Of a stretch of DNA of 64,000 nt, positions 23,051-30,495 are shown piece by piece. The DNA comes from AP-15 sp963799085 (GTDB taxonomy: Bacteria; Pseudomonadota; Alphaproteobacteria; ATCC43930; CGMCC-115725): assembly GCA_963799085.1 (NCBI GenBank), contig CAWCWA010000009.1, positions 182,055 through 246,054 of the forward strand, written 5' to 3'. Every line of letters begins with the position of its first letter. Positions within the stretch are counted from its first letter, which is position 1. The position numbers and the translations under genes were made by a program. The notes under the pieces are model-generated. The model had not been told where the DNA came from. It saw nothing but the letters and a program-made list of their open reading frames with translations, and made no database searches.

Positions 23051-23172
23051 TTTGCTGTTTTTGCTGTTATTTGCAACGAATTTACAGCAAATGGCCTCGC
23101 GCCGGGGTTCCTCACTCTGCGCTATTCAGAGGCCAGGATAGCCATGCGATTGCGGCAATTTTGCGGAAGCCG
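23051..23172 (-). repeat. Dispersed intergenic repeat, copy C (inverted)
   Basis: Third copy, in reverse orientation and about 122 bp. On the minus strand it carries GCAAAATTGCC near its left end, and TTTGCTGTAAATTCGTTG followed by ACAGCAAAAACAGC at the other end. The middle diverges from copies A and B. It ends 51 bp before the RAYT remnant. The rest of the 376-bp gap between 22848 and 23223 shows nothing recognisable. Confidence 0.7.
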
Positions 23173-23223
23173 TTAGATGGGTAAAGCGCGGCGACACCCA
23201 TCGCGTTTCGGAGGGCGGCGTCG

Positions 23224-23500
23224 ATGACGGCCTATCGCCGCAACTTTATCGCGGGCGGTTGCTATTTCTTCACGGTAAATCTCGCCGAGCGCCGTTCGCG
23301 CATGCTTGTCGAGGCGTCGAATTGCTGCGCGCCGCCTTCCGGGAAACGCGAAGGCGGCATCCGTTTACGATCGACGCCATCGTCGTCTTGCCGGATCATC
23401 TGCACGCGGTTTGGACATTGCCGGAGGGAGACGCCGATTTCGCGACCCGCTGGCGCTTGATCAAGGGGGATTTCTCGCGGCGTTTGCCGGACGGTGCCTC
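23224..23500 (+). pseudogene. REP-associated tyrosine transposase (RAYT) remnant
   Basis: N-terminal half of a RAYT/Y1-type HUH nuclease. The start MTAYRRNFIAGGCYFFTVNL is family-typical. A frameshift near 23310 leads into LLRAAFRETRRRHPFTIDAI and VVLPDHLHAVWTLPEGD, where HLH is the metal-binding HUH motif, then RWRLIKGDFSRRLPDG. Similarity stops abruptly near 23500, before the part with the catalytic Tyr, and the sequence passes into the hypA remnant. It is therefore truncated and non-functional. Confidence 0.8.
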
Positions 23501-23564
23501 AAAGAACCTCGGCGCCTCGCTTCAAGGGCGTTTCCGCGTTCTTGCCGATAAAGTCGACTTGCGC

Positions 23565-23768
23565 TTATTCGTCGAGATCGACGCTCTCTAGCCGGATAGC
23601 CTGGGCATGCGGGTCGTCGGGATCGTTCGACATTTCAATTTCCAATGCCGCGCCGGCGGCGAGCGTATCCCGCGCTTCGATGTCGAAGTGCTCGCGGAAA
23701 TGTTCGACCGAAAGATGGCTCAGCGCACCGAGCCAGATCCTGACGCCAACGACCCGGCGGGCGCTGAC
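23565..23768 (-). pseudogene. Truncated HypA-like nickel metallochaperone fragment
   Basis: About 65 codons ending in a stop at 23565 match the middle and end of short HypA-like hydrogenase maturation proteins: RVVGVRIWLGALSHLS, an FREHFDIEARDTLAAGAALE segment, then DPDDPHAQ and a terminal LESVDLDE. The conserved N-terminal MHE nickel site is missing: upstream of about 23768 the frame only reads antisense to the next gene. It lies at the far end of the hydrogenase operon and beside the RAYT remnant, so a rearrangement probably removed its start. Confidence 0.55.
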
Positions 23769-23829
23769 GGCTCCTTCTTTCCGACCGACTGGCCGGCTAT
23801 ATCTTGGTTCGACCGATGAAGGAACGACA

Positions 23830-24219
23830 ATGATCGAGATTCTAGAAGGCTTCCCCCCGAATGTCATCGCCTTTGCTGCCAAGGGGCATGTGACAAAGAC
23901 GGACTATGACAATGTCCTGATTCCGAAGGTGGAGGACGCTCTGAGACGCGGCGGAGGTATTCGATGCTATTACGAGCTGGGTTCGCAATATTCGGGGATC
24001 GACGCCGGAGCCGTGTGGGAGGATTTTAAACTCGGAATCGAGCATCTCACGCGCTGGGAACGGGTGGCGGTGGTGACGGATGTAGAGTGGATCCGGCTCG
24101 CAATCAGTGTTTTCCGGTTTTTGGTCCCCGGCGAAATCAGGGTCTTTGCAACCAACCAAGCGGCCGAGGCGCGGCGTTGGATTGCCGCTGATCAGGTCGC
24201 CCAGCCGTCACCCTCCTGA
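23830..24219 (+). CDS. SpoIIAA-like (STAS-fold) protein
   Basis: A 129-residue protein of the SpoIIAA-like family (Pfam SpoIIAA-like, STAS/SEC14-like fold). It begins MIEILEGFPPNVIAFAAKGH and contains RCYYELGSQYSGIDAGA and VAVVTDVEWIR, as in small lone proteins of this group. ATG 23830 follows AAGGA with good spacing. Function in the family is unknown. Its end overlaps the convergent hydrogenase protease gene by 28 bases. Confidence 0.82.
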   Translation: MIEILEGFPPNVIAFAAKGHVTKTDYDNVLIPKVEDALRRGGGIRCYYELGSQYSGIDAGAVWEDFKLGIEHLTRWERVAVVTDVEWIRLAISVFRFLVPGEIRVFATNQAAEARRWIAADQVAQPSPS

Positions 24220-24701
24220 TTGCGAACAGAGAGGAACGCTGGGAGCTCGAGGGCAATTCGGCGCGCCACCTCCTCAACGGCCTTGCGGACGGCCGGCGAC
24301 AAGGGCGGCCCGGTGTCGAACCGCTCGCCCTCGACGAGGTAGGCGACGAGACGGCGGGGCAGCCGGCCCAGGATCCGCGCAAGCTCGACCGCTTCGGCCA
24401 CGCCAAGCGCGTGCGTGGAGCCGACGGTGAGGCCGACAGGAAGCGGAGCGCCGGTCAGATCGAGCCGCTGCACCTGACCCGGGCATTTCGTCGGCGCCGC
24501 CGCATCGACGATCACGACCGTGGCTACACCCTCCCATTCGTCGATCAAGGCGAGAAGATCGCCGTTCCGTTCGATGACCCGGACCCCGGGAGGGGCTCGG
24601 TCTCGCAGCAGATGCGTCACGGCCGGCCCCAACCCGTCATCGCCGCGGTCCGGATTGCCGATCCCGACGACGAGCACCCGGGTCCCGGCGCACGCGCTCA
24701 T
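24192..24701 (-). CDS. Hydrogenase maturation protease
   Basis: Endopeptidase that trims the C-terminus of the [NiFe] large subunit after metal insertion. 169 residues. The start VLVVGIGNPDRGDDGLGPAV holds the metal-ligand Asp/Glu region of the HupD/HycI/FrxA family, and STHALGVAEAVELA follows. ATG 24701 lies in an ATGA overlap with the large-subunit stop, so the two are coupled; an in-frame start at 24749 would add 16 unconserved residues. Confidence 0.9.
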   Translation of the reverse strand: MSACAGTRVLVVGIGNPDRGDDGLGPAVTHLLRDRAPPGVRVIERNGDLLALIDEWEGVATVVIVDAAAPTKCPGQVQRLDLTGAPLPVGLTVGSTHALGVAEAVELARILGRLPRRLVAYLVEGERFDTGPPLSPAVRKAVEEVARRIALELPAFLSVRNQEGDGWAT

Positions 24702-25987
24702 GTCCGGTGCACGTTCAGTTTCAGAAAATGTGCGGCACAGGAGATGCACGGGTCATGGTTGCGAATGCTCTGCTCGCAATTCGCCCGCAGCGCGTCGTCG
24801 CCGAGATCGAGAGAAGCTGAAGCGACCTGCCGCAAATCCTCTTCGATCACATCCTGGTTCTGGGCGGTCGGCGGGACCAGGCGGGCATCAAGGACGGCGC
24901 CCTCAGCGTCGAGCCGGTAGCGGTGATAGAGGATGCCGCGCGGCGCCTCGGTGCAGGCGCAGCCGATGCCGGCATGCGGCTCGGCGAGAACGAAGGGCCG
25001 CGCCGGCGGCTCATAGTCGCCGATCAGCCGCAATGCCTCGCCACAGGCATAAACCACCTCGATCGCGCGCACGAGGATGCTGCGGAACGGATTGCGGCAC
25101 ACCGGATCGAGGCCAGCCTCGTCAGCGAGCGGCAGGATTTCCGCCGGCAGGCGATCGCGGTTGATCGCATAGCGGGCCATCGGTCCAACGAGATAAACGC
25201 CGCGCCGCTTGAGCGTCGAATGCAAGGCCGTCGAGTGTGGGACCTGACGCTCTAGAAATTCGTTCTCGTAGTCGGCGGCGGCGATGTCGAGACCGGCCGA
25301 GGAAACAATCCTTCCCTCGTTCATCGGATATTCGTCCGGATGTCGGAGCGCCACGAACTCGTAGTCGCGGTCGAGTTCCGGAAAGGTGAACCCCGCCGCC
25401 CAACGCAGCGTGGCGATCGCGTGATCGCGTGCGTTTTTCAGCGTGTCGGTCAACGACGCCAGATCGGCTCGGCTCGGAACTTTGTAAAAGCCGCCAATTC
25501 TTACATTGACCGGGTGGATCTCGCGACCACCGAGCAGACGCAGCAGCTCATTGCCGGCCTTCTTCATCGCTAGCCCGCGTTCGACCGCTGCGCGGTGGTC
25601 GCGGGCCATCGCGACGGCGTCGGGGTAGCCCAGAAAGTCCGGCGCATGCAGCATGACGATGTGCAGGGCGTGACTCTCGATCCACTCGCCGCAATAGAGC
25701 AGCCGGCGCAACGCACGGACCTGCGGACCCACGTTGACTCCCAGGATATTCTCGATCGCGTGCACGCCGCTCATCTGATAGGCGATTGGGCAAATCCCGC
25801 AGATCCGCGCCACGATGTCGAGCACTTCGGCGAAGCCGCGCCCGCGCAGCAATGCTTCGAAGAACCGCGGCGGCTCGAAGATACTAAGGCGGACCGCGTC
25901 GACCATACCGTCGCGGATATGAAGGTCGAGCGAGCTCTCCCCTTCGACGCGGGCGATGTAGTCGACGCGGATCGTCTTAGTCGCCAT
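24698..25987 (-). CDS. hydA: [NiFe]-hydrogenase large (alpha) subunit, group 3b type
   Basis: Catalytic subunit carrying the Ni-Fe site, 429 residues, cytoplasmic. The proximal ligand motif RICGICPIAYQMSG has C63 and C66, and the distal motif DPCISCAAH has C414 and C417, followed by a nine-residue tail after H420 that the neighbouring protease would remove. Motif forms and the operon partners (flavin/NAD(P) subunit, Fe-S subunit) match bidirectional NAD(P)-linked group 3b enzymes (hydBGDA), not membrane uptake hydrogenases: no Tat signal is present on the small subunit. ATG 25987 was chosen, since MATKTIRVDYIARVEGE is the conserved start. Confidence 0.93.
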   Translation of the reverse strand: MATKTIRVDYIARVEGESSLDLHIRDGMVDAVRLSIFEPPRFFEALLRGRGFAEVLDIVARICGICPIAYQMSGVHAIENILGVNVGPQVRALRRLLYCGEWIESHALHIVMLHAPDFLGYPDAVAMARDHRAAVERGLAMKKAGNELLRLLGGREIHPVNVRIGGFYKVPSRADLASLTDTLKNARDHAIATLRWAAGFTFPELDRDYEFVALRHPDEYPMNEGRIVSSAGLDIAAADYENEFLERQVPHSTALHSTLKRRGVYLVGPMARYAINRDRLPAEILPLADEAGLDPVCRNPFRSILVRAIEVVYACGEALRLIGDYEPPARPFVLAEPHAGIGCACTEAPRGILYHRYRLDAEGAVLDARLVPPTAQNQDVIEEDLRQVASASLDLGDDALRANCEQSIRNHDPCISCAAHFLKLNVHRT

Positions 25988-26756
25988 GGGCCTCGGCCTC
26001 CTTGTGAAACGCCTCGGCAGCGGCGTTGAAGGTTTGGAACACCCGCGCAATATCACGCCGCTTCATTCCAAGGGACGCGAATTCGCGGGCGATCGCCGCG
26101 GTGTTGGCGCCGGCGACCGGTCCGAAGCAGCCATAGCAGCCGCGATCGTAAGACGGACAGATCGCACCGCAACCGGTTTGGGTGACCGGGCCGAGGCAAG
26201 GGGTGCCGTGCGCCACCATTACGCAAACATTGCCCCTCTCCTTGCATTCGACGCAGACGCTGTGAGTGGCGATAGCCGGCTTGCGGCCGATCAAGAACGC
26301 CTTGATGACTTCGAGCAGCTGTCCCTTGTCGATCGGACAGCCGCGCAATTCGAAATCGACCGGCACATGCGCGCTGATCGGCGTCGAGGTGGCGAGCGTC
26401 TTCAGGTATTCCGGATGCGGGTAGACATAGGCGGCAAATTCCCCAGCGTCGGCGAAATTGCGCAATGCCTGGATGCCGCCCGCGGTGGCGCAGGCGCCGA
26501 TCGTTACCAGACGGCGCGACAGGCGGCGCACCCGCAGAATGCGCTTGGCGTCCGCGGGCGTCGTTATAGAGCCTTCGACCAATGACAGATCATAGGGCCC
26601 CGGCAGCATCCGCCGCGACGCCTCGGCGAAATAGGCGATGTCGAGCTGCCCGGCGAGGGCGAGCAACTCGTCCTCGCAATCGAGGAGGCTGAGCTGGCAG
26701 CCGTCGCATGACGCGAATTTCCATACCGCCAGGCGCGGTTTGTCGCGCCGCGGCAC
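25977..26756 (-). CDS. hydD: [NiFe]-hydrogenase small (delta) subunit, group 3b type
   Basis: Electron-transfer small subunit, about 259 residues. The proximal cluster motif ASCDGCQLSLLD has C17 and C20; further Cys lie in GACATAGG, RGCPID, CVECKERGNVC and CLGPVTQTGCGA...CYGCFGP, enough for three [4Fe-4S] clusters. No Tat signal, so cytoplasmic. The start is uncertain: GTG 26756 is just behind the upstream gene's stop and fits homologue length, while an in-frame codon at 26798 would overlap hydG by 41 bases. It overlaps hydA by 11 bases. Confidence 0.9.
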   Translation of the reverse strand: MPRRDKPRLAVWKFASCDGCQLSLLDCEDELLALAGQLDIAYFAEASRRMLPGPYDLSLVEGSITTPADAKRILRVRRLSRRLVTIGACATAGGIQALRNFADAGEFAAYVYPHPEYLKTLATSTPISAHVPVDFELRGCPIDKGQLLEVIKAFLIGRKPAIATHSVCVECKERGNVCVMVAHGTPCLGPVTQTGCGAICPSYDRGCYGCFGPVAGANTAAIAREFASLGMKRRDIARVFQTFNAAAEAFHKEAEAHGD

Positions 26757-26757
26757 G

Positions 26758-27600
26758 TCAGATCTCTCGGATGTTGAACATGGCGGCAATGCGATCAAAG
26801 CGAAAGATCGGTCCGTCGCGGCACACGAAAAGCGGGCCGAACTGGCAATGTCCGCAGAACCCGACAGCGCATTTCATGTTGCGCTCCATCGACAGGTAGA
26901 TCCGTTCCGTGGTCAGCCCCCGTTCGCACAGCGCCTCGACCGCGAAGCGCATCATGATCTCCGGCCCGCACACCATCGCCACCGTGTGGTCCGGGTCGAA
27001 CGCGGCGCGCGCGATCAGTGCGGGAACGACGCCGACATTGCCGCGCCAATCCGCCGCCGCATGGTCGACAGTAACGGTGATGTCAACGTCGAGACGCCGC
27101 CGCCACGCTTCAAGCTCGCGCCGGTAGAGGATTTCGGCCGGACTCCGCGCGCCATAGAGGAGCGCGACCCTCCCGTATCGCTCGCGATGGGCGAGCACAT
27201 GGTAGATCGCCGGACGGAGCGGCGCCAGTCCGAGTCCGCCGGCGACGATGACGATATCGTTGCCCTCGCTCTCGGTGACGGGCCAGGACGAACCAAACGG
27301 GCCGCGTACCCCGACCGCCATATCCCGACGCAGCCGGGCGAGGGCCGAGCTGACGGCGCCGACTGCCCGCACCGTATGAACAAGCCGGGACGGGTCACCG
27401 GGGTCTCCACTGATGCTGATCGCCACTTCGCCCAGCCCAAACGCATAAAGCATGTTGAATTGGCCCGCGGCAAAAACAAAGTCCGAGGCCGGACTCAGCT
27501 CGAACGTTGAGACATCCGCGGTCTCCCTGCGGATGCGCGCGACGCGAAGGGGTTGCAAAGCCAGGCAATCGCCGAACGCGCTCGCGGGTTCGATCCTCAC
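26758..27600 (-). CDS. hydG: Hydrogenase gamma subunit, FAD/NAD(P)H oxidoreductase with [2Fe-2S]
   Basis: Diaphorase-type subunit that passes electrons between NAD(P)H and the hydrogenase core. 280 residues. A ferredoxin-reductase-like FAD domain (FAAGQFNML...VRGPFGSSWP) and an NAD(P)-binding domain (VIVAGGLGLAPLRPAIYHV, then VAMVCGPEIMM) are followed by the C-terminal cluster motif CAVGFCGHCQFGPLFVC. The ATG overlaps the stop of the cyclic-nucleotide-binding gene (ATGA), indicating coupling. Confidence 0.92.
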   Translation of the reverse strand: MRIEPASAFGDCLALQPLRVARIRRETADVSTFELSPASDFVFAAGQFNMLYAFGLGEVAISISGDPGDPSRLVHTVRAVGAVSSALARLRRDMAVGVRGPFGSSWPVTESEGNDIVIVAGGLGLAPLRPAIYHVLAHRERYGRVALLYGARSPAEILYRRELEAWRRRLDVDITVTVDHAAADWRGNVGVVPALIARAAFDPDHTVAMVCGPEIMMRFAVEALCERGLTTERIYLSMERNMKCAVGFCGHCQFGPLFVCRDGPIFRFDRIAAMFNIREI

Positions 27601-28058
27601 GCATTCTTCCCGTAGACGTCGAGTGCTTGCAGGTTTGCGGCCCGCAACCTCTCGCCCATGGCGCCGACAAAGCGCTTCATCAGCTCATAGCCGAGATCGT
27701 GATTGGCCTCGCACTTCTCGCGCAGGCATTTGGCGTTGACCCCGAGCACTCGGCACAGTTCGAGGGCGCGCGCGTCGAAGGCCCAGCGATAGGGTGGGAC
27801 GAGCCAGGAGGCATCGAGGACGTCGCCCTCGCGCAAGGTCGCGACGATGATCGGCTGCCGGCCCGGCGAATGAATTTCGAGAGCCACAGCGCCGTGGCGG
27901 ATCAGGTAGAACTCGTCTGCCGGTTCGCCTTCGTGGAACAGGTAATCTCCGGCCGGAAACCGCAAATTGCGCGCGCAGCCGGAGATCGCCTGGCCGAACT
28001 CGTCGCCGAGCCCGACGAAAAACGGGTGTTCAAGAACGATCCGCTCAAGTCCCCGCAT
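27597..28058 (-). CDS. Cyclic-nucleotide-binding-domain protein inside the hydrogenase operon
   Basis: A 153-residue protein consisting almost entirely of a Crp/Fnr-like beta-roll (FPAGDYLFHEGEPADEFYLI, RHGAVALEIHSPG, then REGDVLDASWLVPPYRW) plus C-terminal helices. There is no room for a DNA-binding winged helix, so it is not a transcription factor but probably a regulatory subunit or sensor. It overlaps both neighbours (14 bases with hydB, 4 with hydG), so it is made with the hydrogenase. The ligand is not evident: the canonical phosphate-binding cassette is only partly recognisable. Confidence 0.82.
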   Translation of the reverse strand: MRGLERIVLEHPFFVGLGDEFGQAISGCARNLRFPAGDYLFHEGEPADEFYLIRHGAVALEIHSPGRQPIIVATLREGDVLDASWLVPPYRWAFDARALELCRVLGVNAKCLREKCEANHDLGYELMKRFVGAMGERLRAANLQALDVYGKNA

Positions 28059-29223
28059 CGGCGTCGCTCCGTGATGGGTTCGGGTCTGCCCGGATTGCCG
28101 CCGCCTCCTCGGTGATGTCGATCCCGACCGGGCACCAGGTGATGCACCGGCCGCAGCCGACGCAGCCCGACGTCCCGAATTGGTCGAACCAGTGCGCCAG
28201 TTTGTGGGTCATCCACTGGCGGTAGCGCGACCGCGTCGAGTTACGCACACTACCGCCGTGGAGGTACGAGAAATCGAGGGTAAAGCAGGAATCCCAGCGG
28301 CGCACCCGCTCGGCCGTTTCGCCGGACAGATTGGTCGTGTCCTCGACCGTCGTGCAGAAGCAGGTCGGGCAGGCCATTGTGCAGTTGCCGCAGGCGAGAC
28401 AGCGTTCGGCGACCTGATCCCAGCGCGGATGGTTCGGGTTCCCTTGCAATAATTCCTTGAGCCCGTCTGTATCGAGGCTCCGCCCCATCCGGGCCTTGGT
28501 TCGGGCGACCACCCGCTCGGCGGCGCTGATTTCTGCCTCGGCCGCCGGATGCGCCGGGAGGCCCTCCATCAACGCCGCGCCCGCGCAGGTGCCGACCTCC
28601 AGCAGGAAGCGATGGCCGCCCTTGTCGATCAGCTCGGTTAGTGCGAGATCGTACCCCGCCTCGACCTTAGGCCCGGTATCCATCGATACACAAAAGCAGG
28701 TGCCGCCGGGCTCGGAGCAATTGACCGCTACGATGAAGGCGCGATCGCGCCGGGTCTTGTAGGTCTTATCGAGAAATTGCCCGTTAAGAAAAACACGATC
28801 CTGGATTGCAATCGCGTGAAGCTCGCAGGCGCGCACCCCAACAAAGGCCAGCGGTGGTTCGCCCGCTTCGTTCCCGACGATCGAAAACCCGTTGCCTTCA
28901 CGGCGCGCCTGCCACAGCCGCTCGATCGGCGGATGCAGATACCGCTTCCACGAATGAGGACCAACGGCATAACCGAATAGCGCCATATCGTCGCGTCGCT
29001 CGAGGCGATAATGCCCCGCATCCTGCCGATCGGTCCATCCGCGGGGCAGCTCGTCGATGCGCTTCACGGTGTCGTACACGATAGCGCCGTCGCGCATGGT
29101 CGGCCCGATCACCCGATAGCCTCGATCTTCCAACGCGCTGACGATGAGCTGCAGACCATCGGTCCCGATTGTCAGCTTGGTGCCCGAGGCGATCTTCCGC
29201 TGAGGAAGCTCCCGGTCCGTGAT
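28045..29223 (-). CDS. hydB: Hydrogenase beta subunit, iron-sulfur protein
   Basis: Fe-S subunit of group 3b hydrogenase, about 392 residues. Near the C-terminus are two ferredoxin-type sites: CLACGNCTMACPTC and CVGCGRCITWCPVGID. The N-terminal two thirds (VRACELHAIAIQDRVFLNGQ, CSEPGGTCFCVSMDTGP) match the coenzyme F420/sulfite-reductase-like beta domain of this family. The start is odd. Protein similarity begins near 29223, where Shine-Dalgarno AAGGAGG is followed by ATC then ACG rather than ATG; TTG 29133 would drop 30 conserved-looking residues. This is the first gene of the operon hydB, CNB, hydG, hydD, hydA, protease. Confidence 0.9.
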   Translation of the reverse strand: MTDRELPQRKIASGTKLTIGTDGLQLIVSALEDRGYRVIGPTMRDGAIVYDTVKRIDELPRGWTDRQDAGHYRLERRDDMALFGYAVGPHSWKRYLHPPIERLWQARREGNGFSIVGNEAGEPPLAFVGVRACELHAIAIQDRVFLNGQFLDKTYKTRRDRAFIVAVNCSEPGGTCFCVSMDTGPKVEAGYDLALTELIDKGGHRFLLEVGTCAGAALMEGLPAHPAAEAEISAAERVVARTKARMGRSLDTDGLKELLQGNPNHPRWDQVAERCLACGNCTMACPTCFCTTVEDTTNLSGETAERVRRWDSCFTLDFSYLHGGSVRNSTRSRYRQWMTHKLAHWFDQFGTSGCVGCGRCITWCPVGIDITEEAAAIRADPNPSRSDADAGT

Positions 29224-29543
29224 TCCCTCCTTAAATGCCGAGGAAGCATCGAATTTTCAGCCTTACGGCGATTCCTCCCCTCCCGCGGCGGCTCGCCACC
29301 CTTCCCCGCGCGCTGCAATGGAGCGCGCACCCAACAACCATCCTATCAGAAAGTCAGAAGCCTCAGGCGTTCGGCAGTGTCCTAATTTGGGCGTCTAACT
29401 AGTACGCCGCCGTCCCCAATAGCTTCAATCTTCAACGCCATCTCGTCTCCCGCTCGACCCTCCAGATCCTCCGCGGGCGAACCAATGGAAAAATGCGGTT
29501 GCCGAAGCGTGATCGCGCGTTCCCCCGAAGCTATGCCAGTTGG
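29224..29543. other. Hydrogenase operon upstream region
   Basis: 320 bases separate the hydrogenase operon from the thioesterase gene, and the operon promoter should lie here. I see no clear -24/-12 or FNR site. On the minus strand from about 29530 to 29390 an open frame without its own ATG ends MALKIEAIGDGGVLVRRPN just before 29390. It might be a gene remnant, but it is too short to call. Confidence 0.3.
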
Positions 29544-30032
29544 CTACGTCGCTGGGCCCGGCATTGCGATGCGGCGGCCGAGCCAGGACGGTTTCAGCAG
29601 ATGGGCATGAGCGGCCGCGGCGGCGGCGACGCGCTGGCACGCCTCGGGCAGAAACGGCGCCACGCGCCTTGTGGCAAAGTCGATCGCGAGAAACATCAAT
29701 TCCTGCATTGCGGCGCGCTCTCCGCCCGGCTCACGGAACATTTCATGCGCCAGATGCAGCCGCTTGGCGTCGGCGGCGACGATCTGGCTCACGACACGGA
29801 CCCGCTCGCCGACCAGCAATTCCCGCTCATAGAGCGTATGGGTCTCGACCACGAAAGTGCCGTGGTTTGTATTGCGCTTGTATTCGAGCCCGATGCCGAG
29901 TTCGGCGAACAATAGATCGGCGGCGTAATCGAACAGCACTACGTAGTAGGCGAGGTTCATATGGCCGTTGGCGTCTATCCATTCTGGCATTACCTGGCCG
30001 CGATAGCGATCGAACGGGGCCGGTATCGTCAT
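29544..30032 (-). CDS. Hotdog-fold thioesterase
   Basis: 162 residues of the 4-hydroxybenzoyl-CoA-thioesterase-like group. The conserved EWIDANGHMNLAYYVVLFD region contains the catalytic Asp/His-Asn stretch; a central GTFVVETHTLYERELLVGE strand follows. This variant is often linked to carnitine or acyl-CoA metabolism, but no such genes are adjacent. Stand-alone. Confidence 0.87.
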   Translation of the reverse strand: MTIPAPFDRYRGQVMPEWIDANGHMNLAYYVVLFDYAADLLFAELGIGLEYKRNTNHGTFVVETHTLYERELLVGERVRVVSQIVAADAKRLHLAHEMFREPGGERAAMQELMFLAIDFATRRVAPFLPEACQRVAAAAAAHAHLLKPSWLGRRIAMPGPAT

Positions 30033-30495
30033 CGCGTCGGTCTCCGGGCCGTCAGCCGAAGGTAACGATGCAAGGGGACAGGCCGACCGGCATCGATCCG
30101 TTCAATGACATGACGCCGGTCGAGTACCTCCCGAACCGGCCGCTGGTCTTCGATCCAGAAGCGGGTCCGGTTCGGTACACGTTCCTCAGACACGCATTGG
30201 CGGGATCGGCGCGCAACGTAGCCAGCGACACGCAGCCTCTCCTTGCGTCACGAGCGACGGGGATGTCCGGCGCTAAAGAAGCACTCAACACCATGCTTCC
30301 CCGGGGCCGGTCAAGGGCCCGAACAAACCCCAACGCGAGCTTCCCCACCGCAGCTCCAAACGAGCCTGTGATCGGGAGCATTCGCGATGGTCACTGATCT
30401 TCGACCTATCCCTTGCCGAGGCGTTTGCTAATCTGGTTTAGTTGGGTAGTCGATCCTGTCCGTTTTCGACGCGGGCAGCCGGCCGTACTGATTAC
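30033..30495. other. Gene-free stretch
   Basis: About 460 bases with no recognisable protein. A frame on the minus strand (30052-30381) and one on the plus strand (to 30397) are both open, but neither shows family features; codon third positions are mixed and no Shine-Dalgarno is evident. It could hold a decayed gene. No tRNA-like or terminator structure was seen. Confidence 0.35.

Noticed and set aside
27597..28058. Crp/Fnr transcription factor
   Set aside because: The C-terminal helix-turn-helix is missing: the protein ends soon after the beta-roll.
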